From positions 27,096,066 through 27,160,065 of the forward strand of contig NC_092467.1 of NCBI RefSeq assembly GCF_047495875.1: 64,000 bases of DNA. The letters run 5' to 3'. A program made the position numbers and the translations under genes. Shown piece by piece: positions 33,926 to 48,200 of this stretch. Position 1 is the first letter of the stretch; each line of letters opens with the position of its first letter. The stretch is from Pithys albifrons albifrons (taxonomy: Eukaryota > Chordata > Aves > Passeriformes > Thamnophilidae). The notes beneath the pieces were generated by a model. That model ran no database searches, was not told the origin of the DNA, and worked only from the letters and a program-made list of their open reading frames with translations.

Positions 33926-36537
33926 CTTAGATGGTTGACCAGAACATAAACAAGAGGGACTATTGGTATTAGCCAGAGAAAGCTGACCCTGGCTCGCTGC
34001 CTCCCTAACTATGATAATAAGCCATTCTTAAAGCATTATCAATATAAGCCGCCTTGGAAGCCACACGCGCTTCGGAAGACATGAATCTGTCCTGATGAAC
34101 CCTTGTGACGCAGCTATTGCTCTTCTGCTTCCCTGTGGCTGACAGACATCACATCAAAACCATTATGACTAAAGAGAACATGAATAACTTTCACCATTTT
34201 AACTATAAGTGTGTTAATAGAACTACATTTATGTGTTTCGGATTGATAAAGAAGCTTTACTAACAAATAAGCTGAGAAGGTCATTACCATTTCACATTAA
34301 TGAATTACCAATAAATTATTTTGAGGAAATTGCTTAATTGTGAAACCAGGACACTGGAAAGAACAATATCATGTATAGAAAATTAAATTCTAGTAAATCT
34401 ATTTGACAAACAATAGACCCGGAAAGTGTATATTTCCAATAATGGGCATTTGCAATTCATAATAATTTTATCTGTGTATGTATCTGAAATGAGAAGAAAA
34501 CACAAGTGAAGATTTTGTAGGGAAGTGTTGATAACAGAGGTAACAGGATGAAAAGAATAAAAATAAAATTGCTTCCAGTAACCTGGCGGCAAAAAGCAAA
34601 ACACAGTGTCATCAATATCTATGACATCTGTGAACAGAGTCATCACAATGCTAAAGAAATCATATTTCATTTCCTCTGTTGAGGTAAGCCCTGCGATCTG
34701 GTACCTCTGTTTCTCCTTATAATGCTGTCAGTAGGTGAAATTCACAGGACAAGGGCTGCGTGTTACTTATGTCCTACTTAAGCCTGCATTTACTCAGGGT
34801 GTGTACTATAATCTGTTACACATAAATGCTTCTTTCAAACATTGGCATTTTGTTAAACCTTATTTTAACCCAAGTATTAGAGGCATTTTATCATTTTGAT
34901 GATGCACATGTAAAAGTAAAACCTTACAATACTGTGAATTTGGATTTCATTTTAGTGTTCCTCGTTTTCTTACACTCATGCTGATATTAACACCTGTGCA
35001 AACTGAGTGCAAAATGTGATCTAATCACAATTCCCCAATCACATCAGCGGTGATATTTTGTACCAGCTTGGCACAGATGCAATTTATTATATGAGATTAA
35101 ACACAGTGGTGAAATCAGGCCTTCTGTACTTAAAACAACAGCACACACTTTCACCTGCAGATACCATCAGCAGATCCAGGCACTGAGGAAAATAATGTTT
35201 GGAGTTCATCTTAAATTCTCATGGATTCCTGTAATTATCACCAGGTAAATCCTGTGGCTGGAAGGCACTGCTTAGGAGTGGCCCAAGAATAACAAAGTTG
35301 TTATAAATCAGGCTGAAAATGTATGGCTGTGTCAGAAAGATGTCCCGGTGCACAGCTGTTACAGATCTCTTGTTTTTGAGAATATTAAATACATGCAGAG
35401 TGTAATGGGAAAATGGTCAAAAAGTCATGATGGTGTAAAAATGTAACTCCATAAGGAAATGCTGTAACCCAAGTTTTCATGCCTCTTAAAGATTACTATA
35501 TCAAAGGGGAAAAACAAGCTGAGTTTCCAACTCTGAAAAAGGCACTTCACAAAAAAGGCTCCCTACGTCACATCAACATTGTCTGTAATGTGGAAATTGT
35601 ATAGTGGAAGAATAAATTATCAGCAAATTAATTGGATATAAATAGAATGCTCCTATGTGTTTGGCTTTAGCTGTCAGCAGCTCAGTGCTCAGAGCTGATC
35701 ATGGGTGTTGTTTTATACAATCAAATAAGACCCTTTATGTTGCAGTGTTCTATAGTCTGTAACTAGAACTATTATAATTTGAGCTGAAGCAGTTATCTTT
35801 ACTACCTTGTGAATACAATCTGAAAGAGTTACAGAAAATGCTGATATACTTAGGATGACCTTCTTTGGTTCAGTGGTGTTACAGGCACACATTTTTTTCT
35901 TTTTTTGTTACTAGGAAAGAGAAAATTACATTGGGCTAAAATGAATACTAATGAAACTCCTTAGTTAGCTTTCTTTGTGATAAGAATAAAAAATCGGAGC
36001 TATGTTCATATAGAATCTCAAGCAATTTTTGTCCTTTATTCTGATAGAAAGATTACTGACAGTAGAGAAGGAGAGCAAAGTAATTTCATAAAATATCTGC
36101 ATTTTTAAGAATGCTTTTGTTGCAAAAATGTTGGTGTGCAATTTCTTCAATCTACTTTTAAGGCTGTAAAGAAAAAGTACCTATTTGTTCTGCACTGCAA
36201 CAATGCCAGCTGCATTCAATCAACTAAAAAGCTGCAAGCCATAAACCTTCCTCCACAGCTATAGAAGAAAAAAAGGCAGGGCCATAAAAATTCATCAGGA
36301 TAATGTAGAGATGAGGCGTGTTTGAATCACCATCCCTGCAATCAACCAATCACTCATCCTGTGGCATTTACAGCACATCTCATTCCCCTGTTCCTTAAGG
36401 ACAATTGATTTTCCTGATTCCATTAGCATAACGGCAAGGAAAATGACTGCAGTGCAATATTTCTGGAAACTTCCAACAAGTATGCTGTGTGCTGGAGTGT
36501 GACCATAATAATAAGCTACCTAGCTAGCAACTGCCTG

Positions 36538-36559
36538 TGCTGCTGCTGCTGCTGCTGCT
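36538..36559 (+). repeat. (CTG)7 trinucleotide repeat
   Basis: Seven uninterrupted TGC units. A small open frame around it (36487-36672) is probably created by the repeat itself. Confidence 0.9.
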
Positions 36560-39500
36560 ATGGCATCGCATCCAAGGGAAAAGGACACAGACTAAGCAAT
36601 TTTGGGTTCATGCACAGGGAAAAAAAAATTGTTTTCACAGAATATAAACCAAAAACTCACTTAAGCAAATAAACATAATTTCAAGGCGGGCTGATCAGTA
36701 GGCAACATCTAGCAGGCCTTGAGCATTATTGTGTTATGGTTAATAATTCAATTTTCTGAAACATTAGTAATACTTCTGCATTCCTCGATGGCTTTTATAC
36801 TCCTGGTTTTGCTTAGATTTAAAACAGAAGAAAATGAAACTTTAATACCAGAGTTTTGTTATAAATATACAAGAAGAATGCATCAGTGGATTCTCTAAAG
36901 AATTTACAACCATTCACAGCATTACACAGTCATCAGCACTAAGCAGGGGTCTCCACATTTTTCAGTTTTCTCTGTAAGTTCAGTGATAATATCCACACTA
37001 GCTTAAATTATTCAAGATGATGAAACTTTATTGGTGAACATGCACTGCCTAAATTTAAAACTGTACATTATTATCTTCCCTTGTGAATGTATTTTAAGGA
37101 TGTGTTAAGCTTTTTGAAGTGTAATTCAGAGACTACTGTATCTCAAACAACATAAAATACTTTTCATCTTGTGAAGGATCCTTTAGACTTCTAAGGTCCT
37201 ATCTGTTGTACATTTTTAAGTCCCTTTATAGTTTCAAACCCAGTGGGTTACGCATGTTAAATTCAATCCCTAAATTGAATTCAAAGTTGATACGAGCCTG
37301 CCTGCAGAACTAAGAAAAGTCTTCCTATTATAAGAACCAAAAGTCAATATTTTTAACCCCTCATTGACATGCTTTTTTTCTTTAGCCCTAGAAATATTCC
37401 AGCATTCCTCACAACAAGAACATTTAAAAAAAAAGAAAAGAAAGAAAATCTTAATTTCAATTGCATCCTCTGACATGACTATCAGCATGGCCCAGACTCT
37501 TGCAAGAATTGTTACTGTTGTGTCTTTATTCATAAATGTGGATCCTTTCTTCTTAAGCATGGTAAAAACACAGAACTATTACAGAGAACCTGAAACTTAA
37601 ATACGAAAAAAAAGATTGTAATAGATAAAAAGACAAGAAGATGAAGACGTACAACCCAACATCTCACTGTGAAACCCACTGGTTCACCAGGATTAGACAC
37701 AAGCACCCCATAGCCCCACCTCATGCCTTGGCAGGACTGAACTCGTGGCAATGACAAACACCCAGTAGTGTCTCCTCAGTAAATCATCATCAGTATAAAG
37801 TGACCTACAGAAATGCTGCCTTCTGCAGAAAAGCACCCCATTTAGCAAGTGCCAGGCAGGGTGCCCCTATTCAATTACCCCATGGGGTATGTCATGAACC
37901 CCTGGAGAACAAATCTGGGACAAGCAGCAAAGGGATCTGGCAGAGCCCATGTTTCAGGACTGGTCCCTTGTCCTTGTGACACTCAGGACAGCTGTTCCTG
38001 AACAGAGTGAAATCTTGTGTGCTACTTCAGTTTCAGCCTAAACCCCCAGCAAAACCAGTGTGGGCTGACCAGTGTGCCCCTGGAGCTCTGCATGCTGCAC
38101 CCAGTGTGTCCTACTTGACTGACTTCCACTCTCTGATTAATGGCACAGGCAAAGCAAGCACAATTTTGGATATGCTTGAAACAATTAGCTTTCAGGAAGG
38201 GCTTTTGTCATCAATTCCGTCTATCTTACAAAGTTAGAAATTCCCTTGATACGCTGTCCATGTCACTAAGCTAAATAATAGCAACCATTCTTAATTAAAA
38301 ATGATCACTGGGTGTAGCTTTCCATCTTCATGGCAGTCTACAAAGAACCACAGTACAGGGATCACAATGACAGAAAGGACTAAGCCCAAATCTCTCTGTC
38401 TGAACTCCTACAGACCTGGATGCTCTTTTCTTGTATAAAAAGTCAGTGTCTCCAAAAACCAAGTGTTTGCTTTCATCAATTGTAGCATCTTATTTTACTT
38501 ACCTAGATTAGCCCATTTTGGCCCAGGGTATAATGTTTTAATTTCTCTTGTTTACATTTCAGCCTAATGTTTTACATATTCCTTTAAATCTGCCAGGAAC
38601 CAAAGCATTTTGCAAGCTGAATGCAAATGTCAAATAACCTTTTCAGCAGCAGTAAAATGGTTGAAGGGACAGGTCATGGGCTCCTGTTCTGGCAGCTCTG
38701 AGTTCACACCCCTGGCTGACAGTTACTTAATGCACAGATTTAGGCAAATGACTGACCTTCTCTCTGCCTCCATTTTGTTGTGTACATAATGAGGATAAAG
38801 ACATACCATCGTTTTTGAGAAGCCTTATCAATGATTAGTTATTTGGGCAGCAGTGTGACACCATGGTCAGCCTCTTAAAGAGATTGTCTGGGGCAGTGGG
38901 AGAGGCTCCATCCACTCGGTTTCTCTCACATGCACTTCTGAAAAACAACGTGCTAATAACTGCTGAGCACATATTTGTTACCACTGAAACAGCCATTCCA
39001 GAGTCTGCTTAGAAGAAAGCAGCAAAATGCCTACTTGATATAAAAAGAAAATGAAAAACATGTGATTTCAATCTCTGTCACCCACTGTTAAATTACCTCA
39101 CAGAAATATTTCAAACTGATGGGCGCCAATACCACGCAGTGCAGGCAGTGACCATCACTCCAGACCTTTCCTGGGCATGCTCTGCAATTACAGTGGAGTG
39201 GGGCAGCCCCACTGCCAGGAAAAAGAGGCATCTTTTGCTACAGGAGGATTGTCACAAGACATGGAATTAGCACAGCTCCTTTACATTTGCTCCTTCTCTA
39301 AGGCAAGTTCAGCCTGCTAAAGAGGATGAGGAGGTCCATGTTCTTTAGCTGCAAGGGGCAGTTGGCAGCCTGCATAATTTAGAGCTGCCTGGCTGTGTGT
39401 TACACAGGAGATAACACTGTGCTAGTACCCCAAGAGTGGGGCAGAGCACCCCAAAAGCAGTTTAAAGTCATCCTTTCAACATCCTCTTGATCCATGCTGT

Positions 39501-41586
39501 GCACTTGTTGATCAGTACCCACGATCAGGGTTACAAGCACAAGGCAGATTCACTGATTTAAAATGTAGAAACCCAAACATAAATATTATTCAAAATAGAA
39601 GCAGGTCAACTTAAAGGGGAAGGAATATTTTGTGGGGTTTTATAGTTGGTCAGGAACTCAGCTTTACAGCTGCTCTGAAAAACAGCACTATCAGCAAAGA
39701 CACCCGACAGTGTGAGGGCATCAGCTCTAAACTAACTCAGAGGGAAATGCAAATCTATTAAGTCAACACCAGTTGTCTCTGACCTATTTAGTCCTTATCT
39801 GCCCACAAGCTTATTCTGATTTACTTAAAGCAGTTTATCCAGGATGAGCTAAGCCCCTGTTACTAATTGGTGAGCATCTTGTCTCACGTTGGCCTAAATG
39901 TCTTAAACTCAGCTAAAAAAGTCTAGTTTAGAAAGATCAAAGTGTCTACACAGCCATCCTCATTGCTTTAACTAAGGTCTTTTAAAATTGAATCTTAAAT
40001 TAATCTACATTAATTGAATCCTTTTAATTAAGGTGCATACTTGAGCCAAAGATAGTGCCTATTTGCGTGCTGACCAAAGACCTGGTTAACTGGCATGATC
40101 CAGTGAAAATCCATTGGGCAAAACACACCTCACATCCCAAATGTTTCTTTTCTGTTTTGCTTCCAGGCATCAGAACCATAAAGCCTCCAGGTCCACTGAA
40201 GTGTGCTGAACCTTGATCCTAGAAGTGCTGTCACACAGAGTGAAAATGAGGTACATGAGAGCATGAATAATATATATCACATTGCACTACATAGCTCCTT
40301 GGCATGCAAATGTCAAGAACTGGATCGTCAGCACAATATTCAGTCCAGTTCACAGGCTGAATATAGTATTAGGGGCTGTTATTTATTTTTTAAATTCAAT
40401 ATCAAAAATGTTCCTCAGGCCAGTTAAGATCAAAATAGTAAGAAATGCCCACTATTTCCAGGACCCAAACCAGGGTCAGTCTCAGCTGGGCCAAGGAATC
40501 CTGACCCTAGTATAAAGCTGTCTGTCTCACCCAAACTGGTGTTGAACAGACAAGTAGATTTACTTCTTTCTGACTCCTTTTTGCTGTTTCCCAAAGCTGT
40601 AGTTAACAGTTGCACAAACCTCTGCATTGGCTTTTCTGACACTCCTAGATCCTTGCAAATCCCTCAGCAACTGCACTCCTGCCCACATGAGAGCTTGGGA
40701 GGGGGCGAGGGGAATAAACATCAGAGCAGACACTTTCAGGGGAAAAAATGTGCAAAAGGGGTCAGGAGAAGTTCCACATTTTTACTGTTGCTTGTTTCTC
40801 TGATCTGATTTCCTCTAACTCCCAGCATGTCTTGTTCTTCATCCCAGCTCTCCCTATAACCATTACTTATTCAGTGCTCACATGAGTACTTCCAGCTTGC
40901 AGGGAAAACTGACATTAAGGGCAAACAATATTAAGCCCCACACCATGACAGGTCCCAAATTATATAGCTACACAAGCCACAACATGACAGAGAAAGGAAA
41001 AAGGACTCAACCTTTGACCCCTACCGGATAATGCTACCTGTGGTTGATGGAAAAGGTGTTTTCTCTCTATATGTTACCTCTCAGTCATTCTGTGAACAGC
41101 TGTTTATATTTCTTCTTTCATTGGCACGATCCTAAAAATCAGGTTCATATGCGCAACGCTGATCTGCAGCTCCAGCCTTTACTGCCTCCTTTCAGCAGTA
41201 GAACCAGATTCCATATTGAGGGAATTTGTCCTGTTCTCTGAGAGCACCAATGGAATCCAGAAAGAAAAGCTAGTCGGGGCCTCTTGTACATATGGGACAA
41301 GATTTGTAAAGGAGCAGGGCAAACTCATCAGACTCCATCCCTCCTCCACATGACATATATGACAGCAGGGCTTTTAAGGTCAGTGTAGAAGGAAGAGGAC
41401 CAGGAGAGACACTGTTAAGGTGACCAGGAGTCCACCACCTTCTGTCTTGACTCAGGCAAAGCTTCTCCGTTTAGGAGGTGCCTGTCCCTGGAGAACAGAC
41501 ATAGTCATCAAGAAAAGGCCTCCTGTTTTCCATTTGTAATGTGCATTTTAACGGCGTTAAATTGCTCTGCACATTAGTCAGGTGGA

Positions 41587-41612
41587 TAATTAATAAATAA
41601 TAATAATAATTA
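41587..41612 (+). repeat. (TAA)n short simple repeat
   Basis: About eight slightly imperfect TAA/AAT units. The flanks (about 41520-41690) contain paired motifs such as ttaacggcgttaa and look more constrained than the repeat. Confidence 0.8.
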
Positions 41613-42154
41613 CTTGATGCCAGTTCCATCTGGCATCTGCTGGAGAGCTTAGCCCTCAGTGTGGTTTGGTAATGCTTTCAGCACTTACCAGTCAGACACC
41701 ATCAGGCCACTCCAGGGCTGGTGGTAAGAGACAGTCTGGGAAGCACAGGGGAGGGGTTTGTTGTTCAGAAGGCTGCTGGATTTATTTAGTATCATATAAA
41801 AGCCCTTAGAAAAAACCCTCTTCCTTTCACTTAACTCCCTGCCAAGAAATTACTTGGGGGAATGGGGAAAATGCTCTTTTAAAGGCTATTAAATGTTATT
41901 GTTAAAAGAAAAAGGTGCCCCTAATGTAATGCCTTCCCCAGAGCAGTTCTTCCCTCTCCCCAGTACAGCATCTCAGTTTTCTGTTTGTTTTGCTCTACCA
42001 AACTGAAGTTGACACTGTGGCTCTTGATGAATTGATGCTCAGTGTCATTGTCAATACTAATAATTCTCCAAAAGGGGACTATTTGGTTTTATAATTGCAG
42101 CAGCAGCTACATTCAAGGACTCACAGAACAAAAAATACTAGTTAGGCTATCATT

Positions 42155-42203
42155 ACTAGATGATCTTTAAGGCCCCTTTCAACCTAAACCATCCTGTGAT
42201 TAT
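42155..42203 (+). mobile_element. CR1 LINE 3' tail fragment
   Basis: The last 50 or so bases of a CR1 element, recognisable by tagatgatctttaaggcc, ccctttcaacctaaacca and the terminal tcctgtgatt. Nothing upstream is recognisable as CR1, so it is either severely 5'-truncated or old. Confidence 0.85.
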
Positions 42204-45200
42204 CTCAGAGAAAGACAACTCCCTTTTTCCTTCATGTATTTGGGCAAGAAACTTGGTTAAATATCACCAGAGTCCTGTTCATTTATCACTGCATGTGTAA
42301 GGAGACCGATGCCATTTCCTCCAGGCAAGGGCTGACCTGTGAAGATGGAGGTTTGCAAGAGAAGTTCTTTATACCGGTCAGAGCTGCCCAAGGTCAGGAG
42401 CATTATGAGCTCCTACAGACCAAAACTTCAAAGCAAGCCTCCAGTATTATGTGTAATCATTGTCTCCCTCCATCCTCATGTCTGGGGAAATCTGAGCCTG
42501 ATTTGAGGCTTGGGTTCCTGACCAAAACTGTTACACAAACTATGTATCAAGGAGATTATTCAAACTACTATAGCACCGCTAAGCTCACCAGTAAGGGAGC
42601 AAGCCTGAAATTTGTAACCCTTGGCATTTTTTGGAACTTGATATGTATGTGCATAAGGATGCAAACAGTACACAAAGGCTGAAAAGGCTTTTTCCTTCCC
42701 ATGCCCTGATCTGAGTGCCCATTCTACAACAACTGGTGAGCTGGAACCAGCTCTAACACTTGACTCAGACTGGATCTGATTTTTTTACACTGGTTTTAAG
42801 CAGATCAGAAACTACAGCAAAAAAACAACCAACAAAATAAACAAATAAAGAAGGCCCTCATTTCCCATCCTTGGCCTTGATTTGGCCAACAAGCAGATCT
42901 TTTTCAGCACTGGTGTTGCTGTCTTACTGACAGAAAAGTAAGAATGAACTTATTTTTCAATTTTTTTGGTTTCAAAAGCATAGTAATGTTTAAGTGGGCA
43001 TTTGCTATACATACAGCCCTGGGTGACATCACGGCTTTGAGGTTCAGTGTTGAACATGAAGTTATTACAGTGGGAGGGGAAGAGGGAAGCAGTCATTTCA
43101 AAAATCAAACTGACAGCCAGCACTCAGAATGGCTCTTACCAGCAGCTGTCCTGGCTTTGAACTGTACCTGTTTTACTTAAAAAAGTTAGATCAGGAATAT
43201 AAACTCCCCACACCACTTTAAGCATTTTTAATAAAAATTCAAAGTGAAGAGTTGTGATAGCCCTGAGTAAAAGCAATCGAAAGAGCTACAGATGGGGCTG
43301 CAAGTCTGAAGAAAGGAAATTTTCTTGTTAAATTTCCAGCAGCAGTGGGAAGAAAATGAGAAAACAGGACGGGGAAAAACCAGTAAAACTGGAGCAGGCA
43401 AAGGGGCAAGAATAAAAAGAAAGGGACTAGTTCAGTTTGTTGTTGTTAGAGGACAGACATGGTTATCAGCATATTGAGGGCCACTTGTATATACAGTAGT
43501 ACAGGTAACATCAGTACACTCGAGAGAGCAAATTCTGGCAGCCCTTGTACCCTCCAATGTTTTAAATGGATTGTCCCAATTCCAGTGCCACAAGAAAACC
43601 TCCGAGATAGCCCCTATCAGCAGTGCCATTGTAATGCCAACTAAAAGAAATTCTAGATCAGTCTTCCTTTTTCTTTTCCTATCCCTCGCAGTGGCTCATC
43701 CAACATGATTGGATTGAATTGCATATTCAGGGAGTCATGATGTGGGGGATGTGAAGTTTGAATGGATCTAATCTCTTCATGGTGGAATACTGTATTTTAA
43801 AAAAAGAGAAATAATGAAACCCTGGGGTTATCCCTGGAACAAATCTTAATTTTTATTTTAAAAACTTAATGGGGAATTTTTATTACCCCCAAATAGTGTT
43901 TTAAAATAAAAACCAAACCCTTCCATGCTGCCTTGGGCATACAGTGCTGAAACTTGCAGATGGAAGGCACTCCTGCAGTCACTGCTTCCTAATCCTGCCA
44001 GGAATTGGAGTGGGGACAAGGAAATCTCCAGGGTAAAATAACGGGAGCAGAGGTCCTGTAGGACAAGAAGATTATGAATTCCAAGGGAGCAAGAAGAGCA
44101 AAACATCAGAGGAAGAGATTCTGGGTTAAGGAAGCAGAACAGCAGTGGAGGGAAAAGTCTTATGGGAAAACAGACTAGCAAGAGAGGTGAGGCATAGCAG
44201 AGGAGAGCATAGAGTGGCAAAGCCATAGGGCCAAATCTGTGGGTAGCTTTTGAAATGCTAGAGCCAAAACTGCAGGAAAAGGAGAACAACATAAATGCAG
44301 TGAAATTTGAGAGAAGGCTATATCTAATAAATTACAATCTGAGGTTTAAAATCAGGAAAAATTTCTAAGAGTCTTTTCCATATGTCAGAGCAGCAGAACT
44401 GTCACAAACTACTTGAGATACCACCCTTGGTGCTGAGAATCACAGCCTACTATGCCTAGGTATCCTTCCATGTCTTTGTATAATATTGCCAAGGTTCTTG
44501 TACTATGTCCACCACTGGCATCTGGGCCACCACAAGTTAGACTGAAACTGAGCAGCTACTCCTTGATCAGAGCAGAAACATTTCCTATTTCTCTCCCTAT
44601 TTTCATCTTCCCAATTTTCTCGAACTTTACTCTTTAGACCCATTGTTTTCCAAAGTTTGTAAGCTTCAACAAGAATGATTCTAGGTCTTCTAAGAAAAGG
44701 CAGAGAGAAATGTATGTATGCATAAGAAGAAAACAAAATCCAGCCCTTAGGGGTTTTTTAAATAGATATGGAACCAAACTAACCACCAAAGAAAATGAAT
44801 TATGGACTGAAAATTAACTTTGCTGGTTAAAATGATCTTAAAGTATTCAAGGCAACATTGGCTCTGGTTTGACCAAGTTATAAGCCACATAGTACACACA
44901 TTATATTATAAATCATGTTTAGTCTGACTCTTTACCAACCATTTATAACTAGGTGTTAGTGGTAAAATGGATTTTGCCCAACTGGATAACTTAGGATAGC
45001 AGCCAATATGCCTTCAAAAATATATCTTCAACCTGAAACAGCCCTGAATTAGCTGTCAGGAACATCGCTGGCAGTGAAGCCTTGGCAGCTCAGAGTGTGA
45101 CACAGGCCTGATGATCCACTTGACTTCTTGAATGAGTTTCACAGGCAATGCTGAGGTCTCTGCTGCTACTGATAAATGTTGCTGTAGGCCCAAACAAACA

Positions 45201-48200
45201 CATGCCTGGCTGAAGATCTGTAGCAACAGCATAGATGTGGAGCTTGCAACAGGGCATGGTACCTTGGCCACACTGGTAGGTTCACCTGGGACACAGTTAA
45301 GGTTACTCCCAGAGTCCAGTTTGTGAGCTTTGATACTCTTAGTTCACACTCTAACTTGACTTTGAGTTCAAGTCAAAGATTACACGTGCAGCCATCCATT
45401 GACCTTGTATTTTTGTTCAGTGTTAAATCCCAGATAAATCCCCTGTCTGTGCCATATGTACAAATAAAAAACCGTTCTTCTATCTAGATACAGACCTAAA
45501 TACAAAGCTAAGGCAGACACCAGCACATATATAGCAGATTATGGATAATTGCTGTTCATTTACTGATCCTTACCCCCCACAGAACTGTGTAAGTTAATGA
45601 GCTCTGAAATATGAGTTTCAAAAAAACTTTCATTTCAATAATATTATACACCCTCGGGCTCCTATTAAACTTTTTTTGCAACAATAACACCATTCAAACT
45701 AACATTCATATGTGGATTACAGTGATACAGCACCTCATGAAAATGCAGAGAAAATGAAACAGAAAAGAAAGCACAGGTTTTTAGTCCACTAAACCTTAGC
45801 CACATTTAAATTAATCAGCAACAGCTCCTAAGGACAGGTGAATGGCCTCCAATAAAATCAGAATCTGCCTGGCCTTCTACCAGATACTTGAAAGGAACAG
45901 CTAGAAAGCAGAAAGATCACAGGATTTATTTCTCAGAATTTCTGCCCTGCTCAAGATGCAGCAAGCACTAGCCTTCTTGAGGAGCTTTCTATTAGAGTAT
46001 TAATATTGTCCTTCTCCTGGAGATACACGCACAGTCACATACTGCTCATCATCAGAATTTGCTCCAGCAGTTCCAAGGTTAGCCCTGACCCAGGCCTGTC
46101 CATGACCCAAACAGCAGAGCCTCATTCACTAAACTGTGCTGTTTCCAGCTCCGCCCTCGCCTGCAGCAAAGCAGCTCCAGTGTTGCTACAAACACTGCAG
46201 ATATCTCGCTCAGGAAATCCCACACAGACGTTTGGTGGAAAGATCTGACTCACAAATTTGTGCCCAATGCAGATGGGTGAAGCTTGCCCTCCCAACTCAA
46301 GCAGGGCCTGGTTTTGAAGTTCTCTAGCAACTTGAACAAGTTTGATGTTGCTTAATGAGATTCCAGAAGCTCAGTGGAAATCAGTCAGAAGAGAGTGGCC
46401 AGACCTTCTGCAATTCTGGTTAGTCAGCTACTGCCATACCAATACCATTCAAAACATGGCTGCAGAGCACTTCAGAAAACCTACCTTTCATGTTTTCTAC
46501 ATCATTAATCTACACATTGATTTGGATGCCTACCCAGAAAAGCTTCAACCCAGCAACATGAGTTTCATGAGCAAAAATGGCTAAATCCCGCAACACTGGA
46601 CCCTTACATACCTCAGTCTCACAAAGTTTGAATTCTGATCCCAGTCCAAACATAATCAGAATTCGCCTCTACACATCAACATCTGTGCTGGAGTTTTTCT
46701 TGAAGCCTCATACCATAAAGCTGTAGGAAGAGTCCAAGATTTCCAAAAACAAAAGGGGTAAGCCAAGATCACATTAGGAAGGGACATCTGGCCACTAATT
46801 AGTGCCTTGAATTTTAAACCTTTGGGTTACAGGTCTGCCTTTTGTCTCTCAGCTTGCAAGGAGTTCTGTGTGGTGACAGGAATTTGAGCTGTCTGGTGCT
46901 CATCACAGGACCTGGATACTTCCTACCCATTGTGATTATTTGGCCTTGGATCTCTCTGATTCATAGAATAAAGTAAATGATGCTGGAATGAATTTTTAAA
47001 AGGCTCTGTTATTTCTGTCTAAGCTAATTGTGTAATCCAGTTCTGTGCAATAACAATCACATACGTTTTCTGTATGAGGTTCAGCCTCATACACAAAACC
47101 TTTTCAACACAGTTCTTTTAATATCCCTGTGCCTACACAATTCCAGTGCAATCCAACAGAGTGGGCTGGCCAACTCACAACTGGTGGCTGTTGATTTTTT
47201 TGTTTGTTTATTTGCAGATCATCAAGAGCATGTGAAGAGTGGGTATGTGTGAAAAGAACTGCAGACTGAGCAGCTTAAAATTGGATTGCTTGAGCAAAAA
47301 ACACTTTTCCCGTTCAAAATTATTCAGGACTGAATCCTGACCTCAAGGTAAAGCAGAGGAAACTGAATTTGAAGAGGAGGGGATCTTCACCTGGTTGCAG
47401 GAGCAGGTTCTTCTTTCCCAAGGCAAAGGAGAGCAGAAATATCGTTCTGCACTGCAGCCCTACAGCTATTGGAGTATCCCTCATATCTGCACTATCTACA
47501 GTCATTCTGGCAGCCACAATTCTTGCCCACTCTGTTCCACCAGTTGTGTAAGGACTGTAGTGAAGCCCAGCTCTGCAGGAAGATCTGCAAACCATCTCTC
47601 AGGGAAACACCTCAGAGGCTGATGGCCCCATGCAGCTGATCTGATCTCTCTCTCCTGGCTTCTGCAAGCCTCTCCTCTACTGCTTACCTATATAATGAGT
47701 GGTCAGAGAGGTACTCTGGCTTAGAAAGGAAAAACATGAAGATGTTAAATGCTCTTTCTTCTCAGCAAAGGCCTGTATTAGATTTGCAGTGAATAAAAAT
47801 TATGATATCTCAGAACAATTACAAGCAAAGAATCTCAACACTGAAATAAGAGGGCATTTTTGGTTCAGAAGTCCTGATCAGGCTCAGTGGGCTTCACCTC
47901 CACTGACAGGTGATACAGCAGGGAGATCCCACTGGGCACAAGATGAAAAGTGAACTCCTATCTCCTCTGAGGCAACAGAGCAAGCCAGGAACTGGTGTGA
48001 GGAAGAGCTGGAGAATGTGCGCTAGAAAAGAGGCAATTTCAGTCCAGACATGAAGCTCAGCTGTCTCAGACCACCCTCTCCGGTGACATGGTGAAGGAAA
48101 CAGCACCACAGCACACAAGGTCAAGCTGTTCCCCACCTCTCCAGCAGTTCCTGGAGCTGGAGCTGGAGCAAAGATTTACAGCGAGGACAGTGGGTGAGGC

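Larger units (their letters stand above)
33926..42154. other. Upstream or intergenic DNA, no gene recognised
   Basis: No open frame with paired splice sites and protein-like sequence was found on either strand. The promoter of the minus-strand gene could lie here, but there is no CpG island, and I cannot place a start site. Blocks near 35580-35720 and 36180-36460 have the texture of conserved non-coding elements. Confidence 0.45.

Noticed and set aside
42293..42682. Plus-strand 129-codon open frame beside the CR1 tail
   Set aside because: Not similar to CR1 proteins as far as I can see, and without splice or start context.
43858..44292. Minus-strand 144-codon open frame rich in Leu, Phe, Ser and Pro
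   Set aside because: It comes from a purine-rich plus strand, which removes stops on the other strand; looks like a false membrane protein.
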